From the NCBI GenBank assembly GCA_039090855.1, contig CM077011.1, positions 22,259,001 through 22,323,000 of the forward strand: 64,000 nucleotides of DNA. Reading direction: 5' to 3'. This document shows, in pieces, positions 10,519-20,441 of the stretch (positions are counted from its first letter, which is position 1; the number at the start of each line of letters is the position of its first letter). The DNA is from Macrothele yani. Its lineage: Eukaryota; Arthropoda; Arachnida; Araneae; Macrothelidae. Position numbers and translations under genes: made by a program. The notes under the pieces are model-generated. The model searched no databases. It saw nothing but the letters and a program-made list of their open reading frames with translations, and was not told the DNA's origin.

Positions 10519-10690
10519 TGATGACGATTTATCAGACGAGGGTTAGGATTCAAATCCCGATGAGGCATGGATCTTGTGTTTTTTTACGGCACTAGCTCTC
10601 TCCGTTCCCTGGAACCAGTGCCCCTAAGTTAGTGACGGGCGACTGCTAATATCCCATTGAGTTGCTCACGGTGGTCCTTAAACCTTCAGT
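10519..10690 (+). mobile_element. tRNA-derived SINE, family S1, copy d (5' truncated)
   Basis: Starts within the tRNA-like head (gatgacgatttatcagacga), keeps the B-box (ggattcaaatcccgatgagg) and the body with 'gttagtgacgggcgactgct', and ends near 10690 without a clear A-tail. Located 80 bases downstream of copy c in the same orientation. Both lie inside the Tc1 element ending at 10887. Confidence 0.7.
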
Positions 10691-10887
10691 CACTCAATAT
10701 CTCTTTTGAGCCAGCTTTATATTCAAGACCACACAGTTAGGAGGGTGGGAGACTTCTCCAAAACTGCATGCATATTTTCACTGAGAGTTTAATCACTTGC
10801 ATGTCCGAACCTCTGTACACATCGTCAAGTTTCAATCTAATACCAGCAGTTTTCCACAGTGTTGTAATTTTCACAAACAATAGTGTA

Positions 10888-12143
10888 AATTATTCTTTCA
10901 GTACTTCCTGAGCGAGCTATTATGTTCTTCTGAATGATTCTCCAGCTAGAATTGTACGTTAATTCAATCAGTAATAGCGCGTGTAGCTCGTACGATATCC
11001 CATAAATACACTCTCTACGCATACCATAGGAAGATACTTTAGTTGTTAGTCACTTTCCCTCTCGACTTCAAACTCTGATCGAATTTCCTCCTATTCCACA
11101 TCGCAAGACAGTAGCTGTTGTTACTTATGGCAACACACCCGGTCAATTTTCTGACCTTAATGGGGTTCGAACTAATCTTGACTAGCAAGAACAAGCAGTA
11201 TCCTTTAGGAATACCGCTGCGCTGACTCTCAGGAGAAAAAGCCCTTTCACTAAATTACAGCAGGTGTAAAAATCTCATCATTTGCTCCTGGGATTACTGC
11301 TCGATGGCCTTTGTCTGCCAGTAAACCCGTGCTTGGAAATGTCTCGTGATGATAAAGTAGGTTCCTTTCGAGAAAGCACCCCCGGAGATATTACCTTAAA
11401 GATTTTCCAGTGTAATTCACATTTAAAACGGTTTTCCTCTGCAAATTAAGAAAACAAAATAATGGGAGTACAGAAAGTTCACCAAAACGTTTGAATGAGG
11501 CGACATTTTGGATTTCAGACAGTTGTTACTCTGTAAATTATTTCCGTTTTTCACACAATTTAATTTACAAATTCGTTAGACATGAGAAACTTGGAAAAAG
11601 AAAGAAAATATGTAGGATTAAACAAATAGTGATGTCTCCTGATGAGAAACGTTGCAACAGGAAATTGAAGAGGCGTATTAACGATATTTACTCTCAGTGA
11701 GAGCTAGAAAATTTGAAATACATTTTGTTAATCGACTCTTCAGAAACGTAAGTATCATCAAGCTAAAAATCAAAATTTCGTCCAACTACAAAGAAATTTG
11801 AAGCTGTTGAACTTCGGGCATTGCATATTTATATTTAATTTAATTAAGAAAAGACCCTTCATGAATGCAATAATTATTACCTAAAGTCTACTTCAGTTTC
11901 GTTGGAAATTATGGGCCAACTTCATCAGGATCAACTTCATCAGAATTAAATCATAACAACAAACAGTAAGTTTTACTAATTCCTGACATTGAGAGATATT
12001 TAGGTAGGTGGAGAAATGAATGTTAATATCGTAAAACCAAAGAAAGCAGATATGTGAGTGACAAAAGTAAATATTTCCTAAATTATGTCGGTGGCATTAG
12101 TAAACCTTTCAACTGTATCGGAGGGAGTCCAAAAGGCGCGGTT
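10888..12143. other. unassigned spacer
   Basis: AT-rich sequence without convincing coding motifs, terminal repeats or tandem structure. The longest open frames (about 60-70 codons, such as 11491-11700) show no recognised domain and are probably chance. Confidence 0.4.
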
Positions 12144-12263
12144 CTCACATTTTAGGCTTCCCAATGGAAAAATGAAATTTTCAAATCGGACTAATAGGTG
12201 TAGAGAACACTTATTCGTCCGATTTGAAAATTTCCTTTTTTTTCGGGAAGCCTAACATGTGAG
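12144..12263. repeat. long palindrome (foldback)
   Basis: Outer arms ctcacattttaggcttccc (12144-12162) and gggaagcctaacatgtgag (12245-12263) are near reverse complements. Inner arms gaaattttcaaatcggac and gtccgatttgaaaatttc are exact reverse complements, then gtgt...acac around a loop centred near 12203. The 120-bp sequence can fold into one long hairpin. No TA or other target duplication is evident, so I call it a foldback repeat rather than a named MITE. A small second hairpin (gtccgtccg / cggacggac) lies at about 12283-12318. Confidence 0.85.
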
Positions 12264-12695
12264 ATATCACTATATACGTCTGTCCGTCCGTTTTCCGCAA
12301 AATGTCACACGGACGGACAAACATAGTAATGATTAGGGTACACATATTTAGGTAAATAAATATTTTCACATAAAATTACGTACACATATATTTTCGAAAA
12401 TTTTGTACCTAAATATATATTTTTCAATATTCTGTAATAAATAAATAAATTTATGTTTCCTCCATGTTGTTTTATTTTTAGTGTAAATAAAACCAAAGCA
12501 AAACTGCGGCGAAAAGAATATAGAAAAGGAACAGTACTGTAATGAGCGGGTGGATTTTACGAGCATCTTCCCCTCCACTAGGACTCGTTTTGTTGGCGTC
12601 AGGGTATTCAAGAATGACGATTTAGAAGCGTAGCCGGAAGTTTTCCCGTACCCACGGAAGCTTATGTCACAAAATACAACACGTAGGGTATGTAT

Positions 12696-13959
12696 TAGGC
12701 GTGCAGCTTAATTGTCGGCCCCTAATCGCAAGCGATCATAGAACATCGGCAAATGCCAATAGCTGTGTGCGATAATGGCTGATTGCAGCGCCATACAACA
12801 GCTGTCCAGGCAACCGTAACCGCTCACAGCTGTAGTGAGAGATGAGACTAAAGTTGAAGTTGAATGCAATGTCGTTCGAGAAGCAACTTTGAGGCACTAC
12901 TTCCTGTTCGCATTTCAAGTGCACAAAAAGTAGCGCGGAAGCCCAGCAAATGATCTGTGCTGCTTTGGGTGAGGCTGCTGTGTCCTACAGTTCGTGTAAG
13001 AAGTGGTTCCAGCGGTTTAATCAGGGAAATTTCGATCTCCGTGATGCAGAACGTCCGGGACAGCCACAGAAAGTTGACGATGAGGAACTAGAACAACTGT
13101 TGGACGCGGATCCTTGTCGCACACAGTCAGAGCTTGCCCAGGAACTCGGAGTAACACGGCAAGCCATTCCAAAGCGCCTGCACAAGCTTGGATGCATTCA
13201 TAAGGAGGGCCTTTGGGTGCCCCACCAACTCACAGCTGCGAACATGTCTAGGCGCTACGATCTTGCTGTGTCCTTGCTCTCCAAATTCAAGAAGAAGGAT
13301 TTCCCCCACAAGATTTTGACCTATGATGAGAAGATAATCCTAAGCGGGGCAAATCGTGAGTTTATCCAGGTCAGCCTACCACCAGTACCGCCAAACCGAA
13401 TATCCATCGCAGGAAGTTTTTGCTGTGCATATGGTGGGATCAGCGCGGTGTCGTACACTATGAGTTGCTCAAACCTGGTGAAACGGTCAATGCTGAGCGT
13501 TACTGTCAGCCACTTATTCGTGTGAGTGAGGCAATAGAGGCGAAAAGGCCATACACCGGCAAGGGCAGAAGGTCGGTCCTGTTGCTTCAGGATAACGCGC
13601 GTCCTCACACCAAGAAAACGACTTTAAACACGATCACCGACCTGGGATGGGAGATTTTGTCCCACCCGGCGTATTCTCCAGACTTCGCCTCGTCGGATTA
13701 TCACCTCCTTCGCTTCCTGCAACATCACCTGAGAGATACGCACTTCACTTCTGTCGAGGATGTCCACACAAGTATTGATGATTTTATCAACTCGAAACAG
13801 CCCTCTTTTTTCCGCAGTGGCATTCGGCAGCTCCCTGACCGATGGCTCACATGCATCCAACACGACGGGGATTATTTCCCTGATTAGGTACGTATTCGAT
13901 GTGCTATAATTTGCTGTCCACGGGCCGTGCCTGTGGCCGAAAATTAAGTTGCACACTTA
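12696..13959 (+). mobile_element. mariner element, near full length, terminal repeats present
   Basis: About 1.26 kb, a normal mariner size. Terminal repeats: left taggcgtgcagcttaattgt and right reverse complement taagtgtgcaacttaatttt, continuing cggcc on both sides, each at a TA. The transposase gene occupies most of the interior and is broken by one early stop and one frameshift. The right end lies 8 bases from the start of Tc1 family 3 (13967). Confidence 0.88.
12869..13887 (+). pseudogene. mariner transposase (DD34D), Mos1-like group, broken
   Basis: Start ATG 12869 (MSFEKQL), then TGA at 12890. The frame resumes with the HTH region (SAEAQQMICAALGEAAVSY) and the second HTH (TQSELAQELGVTRQAIPKRL). 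YDEKII contains the first Asp near 13325. A frameshift near 13360 moves coding to a second frame containing KFLLCIWWDQRGVVHYELL, LLQDNARPHT (second Asp near 13590) and HPAYSPDFASSDYHLLRFLQ (third Asp). Second to third Asp spacing is 34 residues, the DD34D mariner signature, and the IWWDQ and YYELLKPGET-type motifs point to the mauritiana (Mos1) group. The reading ends at a TAG at 13885-13887. Only two lesions make this the least damaged mariner here. Confidence 0.85.
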
Positions 13960-14068
13960 ATATATATACAACGATCAGCCAAAACGCTAAACCAACCTTT
14001 TCAATTTGCAAATAACCGGGCGTGCAGTCAATCAGCTTCACGTGCCAAGGTCGCGAATGATACACAAA

Positions 14069-14750
14069 TACACTATGTTAACAAAAGTCACCGGACATCC
14101 CTTCAAAAGCAAATGAACGGACCCACTGCGTTAAGATGCCCGGTACAACTGCAAATGGTATAAAAACAAGCTTGCAGCTGTCCGTGATCATATCGCACTG
14201 TTAGGTTGAGTGAAAATGTCGCGGCGGAAGAAAACTGACTTTGAGAAAGAAAAAAATGTTGGGTGTTATATTAGAGGGTTATCCATAAGAGAAACCGAGA
14301 GGCGTTTAAACATACCCAAGTCAACTGTTTGGGATGTCCCGAATAAGTGGAAGACACGTGTCGCACCTAAAGCAGTAAAAAATACCAACATAGCAAATAA
14401 AACCAGTAATAGAAAACGTCGAAACCTTAGGAGAGTCGTTATAGCTAATCGACGGAGTACTACTGCACAACACCTCAGTGTACAGGTAAGTAAAAATGCT
14501 ATAACCTTGCTATGTACACGTACCATTCACAGAGAAATTCATTCCATGGGTTCCCGTGGTCGTGCAGCTCCTCATAAGCCTTTCATCTCCACTCGGAACA
14601 CTATTCGTCGTTTCGCATGGTGTAAAGAAAATTCATTGTGGACCGCAGATCAATGGTAACGGGCCCTATGGAATGAGGTATCCAGCTACAGGATACCTGT
14701 CGCCGAGAATTAAGTCTGATGGCCGTGTGTGGGTATGGCGGCATCAGACT
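14069..14750 (+). mobile_element. Tc1-like element, family 2, copy B (3' truncated)
   Basis: Intact 5' terminus tacactatgttaacaaaagt at a TA (14069-14070), followed by the family 2 subterminal block and the N-terminal half of the transposase. The 3' half and right terminus are missing; family 3 sequence resumes before 14773. It therefore inserted into family 3 and later lost its right half together with part of the host element, or arrived already truncated by a rearrangement. The exact right breakpoint is uncertain by about 20 bases. Confidence 0.75.
14210..14659 (+). pseudogene. Tc1-like transposase N-terminus, family 2, copy B
   Basis: ATG 14210 gives MKMSRRKKTDFEKEK; the internal ATG at 14216 (MSRRKKTD) matches the start of copy A better. 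It carries the HTH (GLSIRETERRLNIPKSTVWDV), the linker with NRKRRNLRRVV, the second HTH and the IRRFAWCKE stretch. It ends at TAA 14657-14659 directly after WTADQW, just before the first catalytic Asp. Beyond the stop the sequence still resembles family 2 (SSYRIP, GRVWVWR) to about 14740. The DNA-binding domain is intact over about 148 residues, so in principle a DNA-binding-only protein is encoded, though nothing indicates expression. Confidence 0.75.
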
Positions 14751-15132
14751 TATGGCAAGACGCCTCCTTGGTAAGAGCATTTCCGAAACTGCAACGCTGG
14801 TAGGCTGCTTACGCTAGGCAGTAGTTTGTACCTATCATAGATAGTCCAAAATAGGTCTCACTCCGCGCCTTCAACAAGACGTGAGCAGACCCCCCTCGTT
14901 GATAGCAGAGGTCAGTCCAGGATCTCTCGTCTTGTCTTCAGCAACAAGTCTGCTACTGCGGCTGATATTGCCCATAATTTCAATTGTGGTTAAAGACCCA
15001 ATGTGTCCGAACACACAGTCCATCGTACGCTCGTGGATATAGGTCTACGCAGCCGCATACCCATTCGTTGCCTATGCTCACAACCGTTGACCGTCGCAAC
15101 GCTTGCAGTGAGGAAGTAAGCATCGACATTGG

Positions 15133-16023
15133 TTAGTTAATTAGTTAATTTTAAGGGCGCAAGGGCCAGGTGTGGCCAAAGAGTGGCAGACACAGAACTA
15201 TCAGAGAAAGATTTTTAAAAGAGGGGTGTGATGGTTAAGATCAGGCTGATTTGGTAAATGTTAGAAAAGTGAATGATGAAAAAGTGTAAATGCTAGTTAG
15301 TTAGTTAGTAGATTCTATTTTTTTAAAGCTAGATAAGTTTAAAATAGTCAGTCTGTTTCAAAAAAAAAACTGCGAAAGTGTCGAAGTGATCACCAAACAG
15401 CTTCTGAAGCGTAGCTGCCCCGTGATCCAGCAAATAAGAATGCAATTACTGAAAACGATTATTACGAAAACGAACTTAACTGCATAAAACATGAGACAAT
15501 GAGAAGAAATCGCACGTCTCACACATCGGGGCAGTGTCGCCGCACAGTAAATAGCGATGAATGAAACGACGTGCAAGAACAACTTCCTTCCTACGGTTCC
15601 GGCGACAGGATGATTTCGAGACTCCAAGGATAGGTTTAATATGATGCAGTTTATTCTCCACCTGTTGGTCCCACAGACCCTGCCACGTTCGCCTAACATG
15701 ATCATGAACAAGAAAGCGAAAATTCTGGTGAAACAGTGGTAAGGGTGTGACGACCAATAAGGAAGCAGATGTAGCAGCAGCAGAAGCAGAAACTCGTTCC
15801 CTGGGATCACAACATGCCCAGGATTCCAGCAGAATCGTATCTGGACACAAACCTCGAGCAAAGAACGAAGTAGTGTTCGTACGGTAAAAAGAAGTGAGTG
15901 GCGGGTGAAATCCAAAGATGACATAGATTGCACAACACTCAACGAATCAGTGCGCACAATAGCACGCTGATGACAGCTCGACTGCACGCATTCAAGTGCA
16001 AGATACACAGCATGCATCTCCGT
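15133..16023 (-). mobile_element. 5'-truncated LINE with RNase H domain (I/R1-like superfamily)
   Basis: Flanked by the 12-bp direct repeat CATCGACATTGG at 15121-15132 and 16024-16035, so the borders are exact. Read on the minus strand it starts in an RNase H domain (TEMHAVYLALECVQ, RTDSLSVVQSM, then WNPGHVVIPGNE, with metal-binding Glu and Asp and the His motif visible). After a frameshift near 15790 it continues as DHVRRTWQGLW, NKLHHIKPILG and VVLARRF...HRYLLCGDTAPMCETC, the usual C-terminal CCHC-like end of RNase H-bearing arthropod LINEs. The 3' end is a short taac/taat repeat tail rather than poly(A). Truncation left only the last 0.9 kb. Confidence 0.8.
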
Positions 16024-16670
16024 CATCGACATTGGACCATAGAAAACTGGAATAGATTCTCATGATCATACGAATCCCGCTTTTTATTACACCATATCGA
16101 CGGATGAGCTCGTGTGCGACGTTTAGCCAGGGAAGCCTTCTCAACTGGATGCACTGTGGGATGGATATAGGCGGCTGGAGAGAGTTTGATGGTCTGGAAA
16201 ATATTTTCCTGGGGAACACTGGGACTCATTTTCCCTGCAGATCGAACTAACACAGCTCTCACGTACATGAAGGTCGTGGCTGACCAAGTGCACACCCCTT
16301 TATGGCGACTGTATTCCCTGGAGGAGATCGCGTTTTTCAAAAAAAACAGTGCTCCATGCCACACTGCGAAGATGGTTCGGGAATGGTTCCAAGAACATGA
16401 AGAGGAGCTATTGCCGGACATCGTCGGACATGAATCCTATCAAGCATTTGTGGTTTGAGTTTGAGAAATGGGTACGCCAGCAGCATCAGCCCAACCATGT
16501 AGTTACGGGAACTGTGGGATCTTCTGTTGCAGTTACGGTAGCAAATATCAACAGACACCTACAACATCTCGTACAATCTATGAGTAATTGGGTGAGAGCT
16601 CTTTTGGCGACGATAGGAGGACCTATATCATACTAGGTAGGTGGTTTTAATGTTTTAGCTGATCGGTGTA

Positions 16671-17430
16671 TTGTACGCCACTCGCGTTACTATCATTTTT
16701 GTTGATGCTATTCCGTTGTACTGCTGCGGTTAGAGTATTCTTTCTGCGATATTAGTTTGTTGCTATCTAACATGATAAAATGTTGTTGTAAAGTCCACGG
16801 GGTTAAATAAATATTTCTAAGAGCTGTATAATGGTACCGAAAAAAATTATGTCTTGAGTTATAAAGAATGTTCTGCCACTCCATTGCGAATTTGTGAGTG
16901 GAAAACGATCGTTCAAACCAGGAACCTGAGAAAAGCAGCAAAGTCTAATAGAGTTCTATAAAAAAAAACCTAGGGTGGATGTGACAGCAATTGGCATTGT
17001 GGTCCACAAGTAAAGTAAGTGAAGACTAAATGCAAAATATACGTCTAATGCAACTCCAAAGAATTTTTCCCTTCAAATGTACAGCTGTGATTATAATTTT
17101 GAATACTAACATTATATTTTATAACAGAAAATAACTATTATAGGTACAATACCGTTGAAGAAAATATATTCTTATTTTTAGCAAGAATATTTTTCAGTTT
17201 TAGCAAATATTTTTTCTGTTTTTAGCAAATACTTTTGAAATCATTAGCATATAAAAATGAATCTTTTTTGTGTAATAGCACCTACAAATTCGTTTCCCAG
17301 TCAGTGGCTAGCTCAAGGAAGGTTAAAATCTTACCTCCATCTCAAATTTGGAACCTTTTGATACTTCGAAAACGCGATTTTAAAAGGCAAAGTTTTGATA
17401 GTATTTATAACTGTTTTCATGCCTCATGGC
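16671..17430. other. unassigned AT-rich spacer
   Basis: No recognised coding motif. A short imperfect repeat of a 'tttttagcaaatattt' motif (three copies, about 25-base spacing) lies at 17170-17235. Confidence 0.4.
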
Positions 17431-18223
17431 AACAGTTGAACGTGTTTTCTCCATGAAGACGTGAAAGCAGCAAGGAGCCAAAGACCAGAATATCCTATTG
17501 CGATGAACAGCCAATACATGGATATACTGAAAGTTTCCGTGGCAACGGGGCATTGCTAAATTTGAGTTCCATGATTTATTTCAGATTATTCTAAAGCATG
17601 CTGAAAAGCAAGGAGTTTTGATTAAAATACGAAGAATCACATCGAGAGAAAACCACCGCTGTAACCTGAACACAGAAAACCCAGAAGATTATTATAGTAT
17701 TTCATGTAATGTACCATTTTCACACAAGCTTAGAAGTGCTTTGGAAAATCGATTAATCAGGATTTCAGGCACGTTTTTTAACAAATCCCAATGTACAGGC
17801 ACCTTCGTAAGATATTGATGGTTTTAAAACATCAAATGAGTTTTATACAGATGACTTGAATGGCTCGTAAGAAGAACTAATCGTAGAATTGGAACTGTGG
17901 TACGATAGCATAGGTCGCAAAGGAAAAGAGCACTGGCCAAAAGATACTTTAGGAGCTTTATATACTGTGCTACAGTGAAGTGTTTCCCAAAATAAAAACA
18001 TTGTTTCACGTACTAGGTACTCTGCCAGTGGCAACTTCAGAAAGGGAGCGTTCGGTTTCAAAACTAGGGCTCTGAAATTTATATCTACGTAATACCATAT
18101 CAGAACTGAGACACAATGGGTTAGCATTACTTCAGATTCATCAAGAATACACACCAAAATCTGAAGAAGTTTTAGCTGAAACAATGAAAAATCCTAGTAG
18201 GCTGAAAATACGACTCAAGTAAT
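17430..18223 (+). pseudogene. hAT transposase C-terminal relic
   Basis: Two stretches resemble the C-terminal dimerisation domain of hAT transposases. Near 17432-17462 one frame reads LMATVERVFSMKT. Near 17990-18223 another reads KTLFHVLGTLPVATSERERSVSKLGL then NLYLRNTISELRHNGLALLQIHQEY and ends EVLAETMKNPSRLKIRLK at a TAA. Between them, near 17655-17760, NLNTENPEDYYSISCNVPFSHKL fits the segment before the C-terminal domain in the ZMYM1-like hAT group. Stops and frame changes occur throughout. Terminal repeats were not found; the sequence ends shortly before the Tc1 element at 18264. Confidence 0.6.
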
Positions 18224-18383
18224 AGTAAGTAAAAGTAACGTAAGAGCTGAATCAAATCAAAAATACACTACATTGACAAAAGTCCCCGGACACCTAGAGG
18301 AGAAACACAACACAGCATTTATTGACATACATTAGTAACGTGTCGGTCCAACTTTGGCCTTAATGCATGCACTGACCCTTCGA

Positions 18384-18599
18384 AGCTCAGTGGTTGGGTT
18401 TTAAGCTCCGTGATTTTCGTTGCTATAAGGTGTTTATTGAGTGCTTTAGTTTCTGTGTTTGCGTGTATCTTCAAGTTGAAAGTCCACGCTTTACGTTCGT
18501 GTATCTCCCAGGTTGGTGAGTGCCATATTTTTTCATTATTCACTGTTTTATTTTTCAACCGAGCTGGTCTTTTTTCGTTAAAGTCTCGCCATTGCTTCG
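18384..18599 (+). promoter_or_regulatory. LINE 5' untranslated leader
   Basis: 216 bases between the 5' target duplication and the ORF1 ATG. Full-length LINEs carry an internal promoter in this region, so promoter activity is likely by analogy. I see no specific motif that proves it. It starts agctcagtggttgggtttta. Confidence 0.5.
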
Positions 18600-20441
18600 A
18601 TGGCGGAGGCAGACAAGGGTGACGCCCACATCCTTATCTTGGCAGATCAGCCAGCACCCTCTTCTTCTTCTACGGCGACAGCTCCTGCTCAGCTAAATGA
18701 GGTGGCTCCCGAACGTCATTGCGACGTCATGGATACCTCTTCTTCTCCAGCAATAACTTCCTCCCTTCCCACCAAGTGCGGTGGTGCCAAGTCTCCTATC
18801 TACATCTCAGCAGATGATGACGTCTCCGTGATCAGCGATACTGAGCTCATAGCTTCTACTTTTCATCAACTTTCTGATCCGCCCTCACTGCTAGGAGCCG
18901 CTTCATCGAGTTCTCGACCCATGCCTGCCCAAGCATCCTATGCTTCTGCAACTTCTGGGGTCCTCACACCCCCAGTTTCATCTGCTATGCCTTTTCCTGA
19001 ATCCTATGTCACTGTCGTCGGTTCTACTGCTACAATTGACATACCTGAGGATTCCCGAGCTGGTCACTTTTTTTCCTCCACTATGGAACGGGGCGTCTAT
19101 TTTGATGCGCTTCCCGACACTAAGCTGTGGCAATATAGCCGAGCCCTCAAAACTATCTTACCAAAGGATGCAATAGACTTTGTAGCTCGAAAACCCAGAT
19201 CTGTCTTGGTCTATTTTAAGGATAAAGCGCATGCTGACCAGGTCCTTACGGAAGGTCTAACCATCAATGACGTGCATCTGTTAGCACAACCGGTTGCGCA
19301 CCGCCCGGTGAAGGTGACCTTCTACCCCGTACCACCAGAAGTATCCGACGCTGCACTTTGCACCTTGCTCAGCAGGTACGGCAGAGTTGTTGGCTCCATA
19401 ACAACTCTCTCTGCGGCTCCCAGAGATCCTGAAGACAAATCGATTCGAGGTTTTCGCCGCACTGCTCGAGTCCTCTTTTCATCTGATGCTCAGCTGAAAG
19501 CGGTTCCGAATGTTTTGCACATCCGCTGTGGACAGCAACGCCGAAGAGTTGAGATAATCACTTCACAGTATTGCACTATATGTCAGAGCGAAAGTCACAT
19601 AAGGGCTCAGTGCCCACGTGCCTCCCTGCAAACAGCTCCACACACTACATCTTCTTCTACTTTGTCCACCAACGCTTCACAGACTTCTTCCTATTCGAGG
19701 AAAGTCGCGGAATCAAGATCTTCCAAAAGTCAGCTTACTGCCATTGGTCAACAAACGACTTTGATGCCTCCACCTCCTGCTGGTCCTAAGAATTTTCCCA
19801 GGCTTCCAAAATCGACTCCCCCTTGTACTTTTACAACCACTGCTGATGTACATGTTGACCACTCCTCAGCTTTTACCGTTGGCTCCATGACACGAGTCAC
19901 AGGTAACGCTTCGGGTTCAGACTCTCCAGACGATCATGAAGCTTTAGTGGTTGCTGGAAAACGCAGTGGTGCTACTCGCTCCAAGACGAAGAAGGCAAAG
20001 ACTCTGGCATCCCGAAGATCATCTCGCTCTTCTACCCGCTCATCCTCTCGCTCCGTCAGCTCTCGACGACCGTTCTCCCGGTCGCCTCTACACACTTCCT
20101 CTGAGACAGCATGTGAGGGTGCTTTTCCCTCACTAGAAGAATTCACAACTTTTCTTGCTGAAAATGCTTTCCCTGCTGAGCCTCTGCCATACGAGGACGT
20201 GCTGGATTGCCTTTTAGGGTCCTCTAGCCCTTCCTCAGCACGCACTTCCATTCAGCAGTATGAAGCAGCTCTTCCACAAGTGCTGGTTCAATTACACTCA
20301 CTTGAAAACACTCTTCGGCGCACTGCGGATGAGGTCCCGTGGAGTGCTTGTTTTCTCCGTCGACTCCACTCCATCACTACAGCCAGTCAATTCCTACTGC
20401 ATCCCACAACTAACCTAGACATTCAAGGTGGTGTCACTTAA
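18600..20441 (+). CDS. LINE ORF1, RNA-binding protein with CCHC zinc knuckle
   Basis: 613 residues from ATG 18600 (MAEADKGDAHILILADQPAP), uninterrupted to TAA 20439-20441. The first ATG after the 5' end of the element was chosen. ORF1 proteins of LINEs bind the element RNA and form ribonucleoprotein particles. Seen: a Ser/Thr/Pro-rich N-terminus (about 1-150), a central region (about 160-320) with an RRM-like pattern (VKVTFYPVPPEVSDAAL from about residue 238, then RRTARVLFSS), one CCHC knuckle CTICQSESHIRAQC at residues 325-338 (C-x2-C-x4-H-x4-C), and a basic Arg/Ser-rich tract at about 460-498. The last codons overlap the ORF2 frame. No inactivating lesion is visible. The RS-like tract is unusual for ORF1 and could mediate RNA or splicing-factor contacts (inference). 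Confidence 0.88.
   Translation: MAEADKGDAHILILADQPAPSSSSTATAPAQLNEVAPERHCDVMDTSSSPAITSSLPTKCGGAKSPIYISADDDVSVISDTELIASTFHQLSDPPSLLGAASSSSRPMPAQASYASATSGVLTPPVSSAMPFPESYVTVVGSTATIDIPEDSRAGHFFSSTMERGVYFDALPDTKLWQYSRALKTILPKDAIDFVARKPRSVLVYFKDKAHADQVLTEGLTINDVHLLAQPVAHRPVKVTFYPVPPEVSDAALCTLLSRYGRVVGSITTLSAAPRDPEDKSIRGFRRTARVLFSSDAQLKAVPNVLHIRCGQQRRRVEIITSQYCTICQSESHIRAQCPRASLQTAPHTTSSSTLSTNASQTSSYSRKVAESRSSKSQLTAIGQQTTLMPPPPAGPKNFPRLPKSTPPCTFTTTADVHVDHSSAFTVGSMTRVTGNASGSDSPDDHEALVVAGKRSGATRSKTKKAKTLASRRSSRSSTRSSSRSVSSRRPFSRSPLHTSSETACEGAFPSLEEFTTFLAENAFPAEPLPYEDVLDCLLGSSSPSSARTSIQQYEAALPQVLVQLHSLENTLRRTADEVPWSACFLRRLHSITTASQFLLHPTTNLDIQGGVT

Larger units (their letters stand above)
7503..10887 (-). 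mobile_element. Tc1-like element hosting a hAT element, two SINEs and a minisatellite
   Basis: Termini: left tactactgcttgtgaaaatt at 7503 and, at 10865-10887, the reverse complement of tacactattgtttgtgaaaa, continuing into ttacaac on both sides; about 23 of 26 bases match. Removing the hAT element (9043-10205), the SINEs (10226-10440 and about 10519-10690) and the 37-bp array leaves close to 1.45 kb, a normal Tc1 size. The broken transposase gene runs on the minus strand from about 8992 to 7640. The right-hand non-coding part between the SINEs and the terminus has no further recognisable sequence. Confidence 0.7.
13967..16670 (+). mobile_element. Tc1-like element, family 3, holding two nested insertions
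   Basis: Left terminus tacaacgatcagccaaaacg and right terminus reverse complement tacaccgatcagctaaaaca, with TA at both ends. This terminal-repeat type (cgatcagccataacatt...) is, from general knowledge, widespread among animal Tc1 elements. Family 3 sequence occupies 13967-14068, about 14760-15132 and 16036-16670; the gaps are a Tc1 family 2 fragment and a LINE 3' end. The gene is broken: KSISETATLVGCLR (HTH) near 14772, NVSEHTVHRTL near 15005, GIDSHDHTN-like after the LINE, NSAPCHTAKMVREWF near 16350 with Asn replacing the second Asp, and MNPIKHLWFEFEK near 16430 with Lys replacing the Glu. Confidence 0.8.

Noticed and set aside
12283..12318. Small hairpin gtccgtccg / cggacggac as a terminator or RNA gene
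   Set aside because: Short and part of a widespread repetitive phrase; nothing indicates transcription.
15358..16032. A single 224-residue protein on the minus strand
   Set aside because: Only the first half is RNase H; the second half is out of frame. The conserved LINE C-terminus is in another frame, and the apparent start codon lies in the target duplication.
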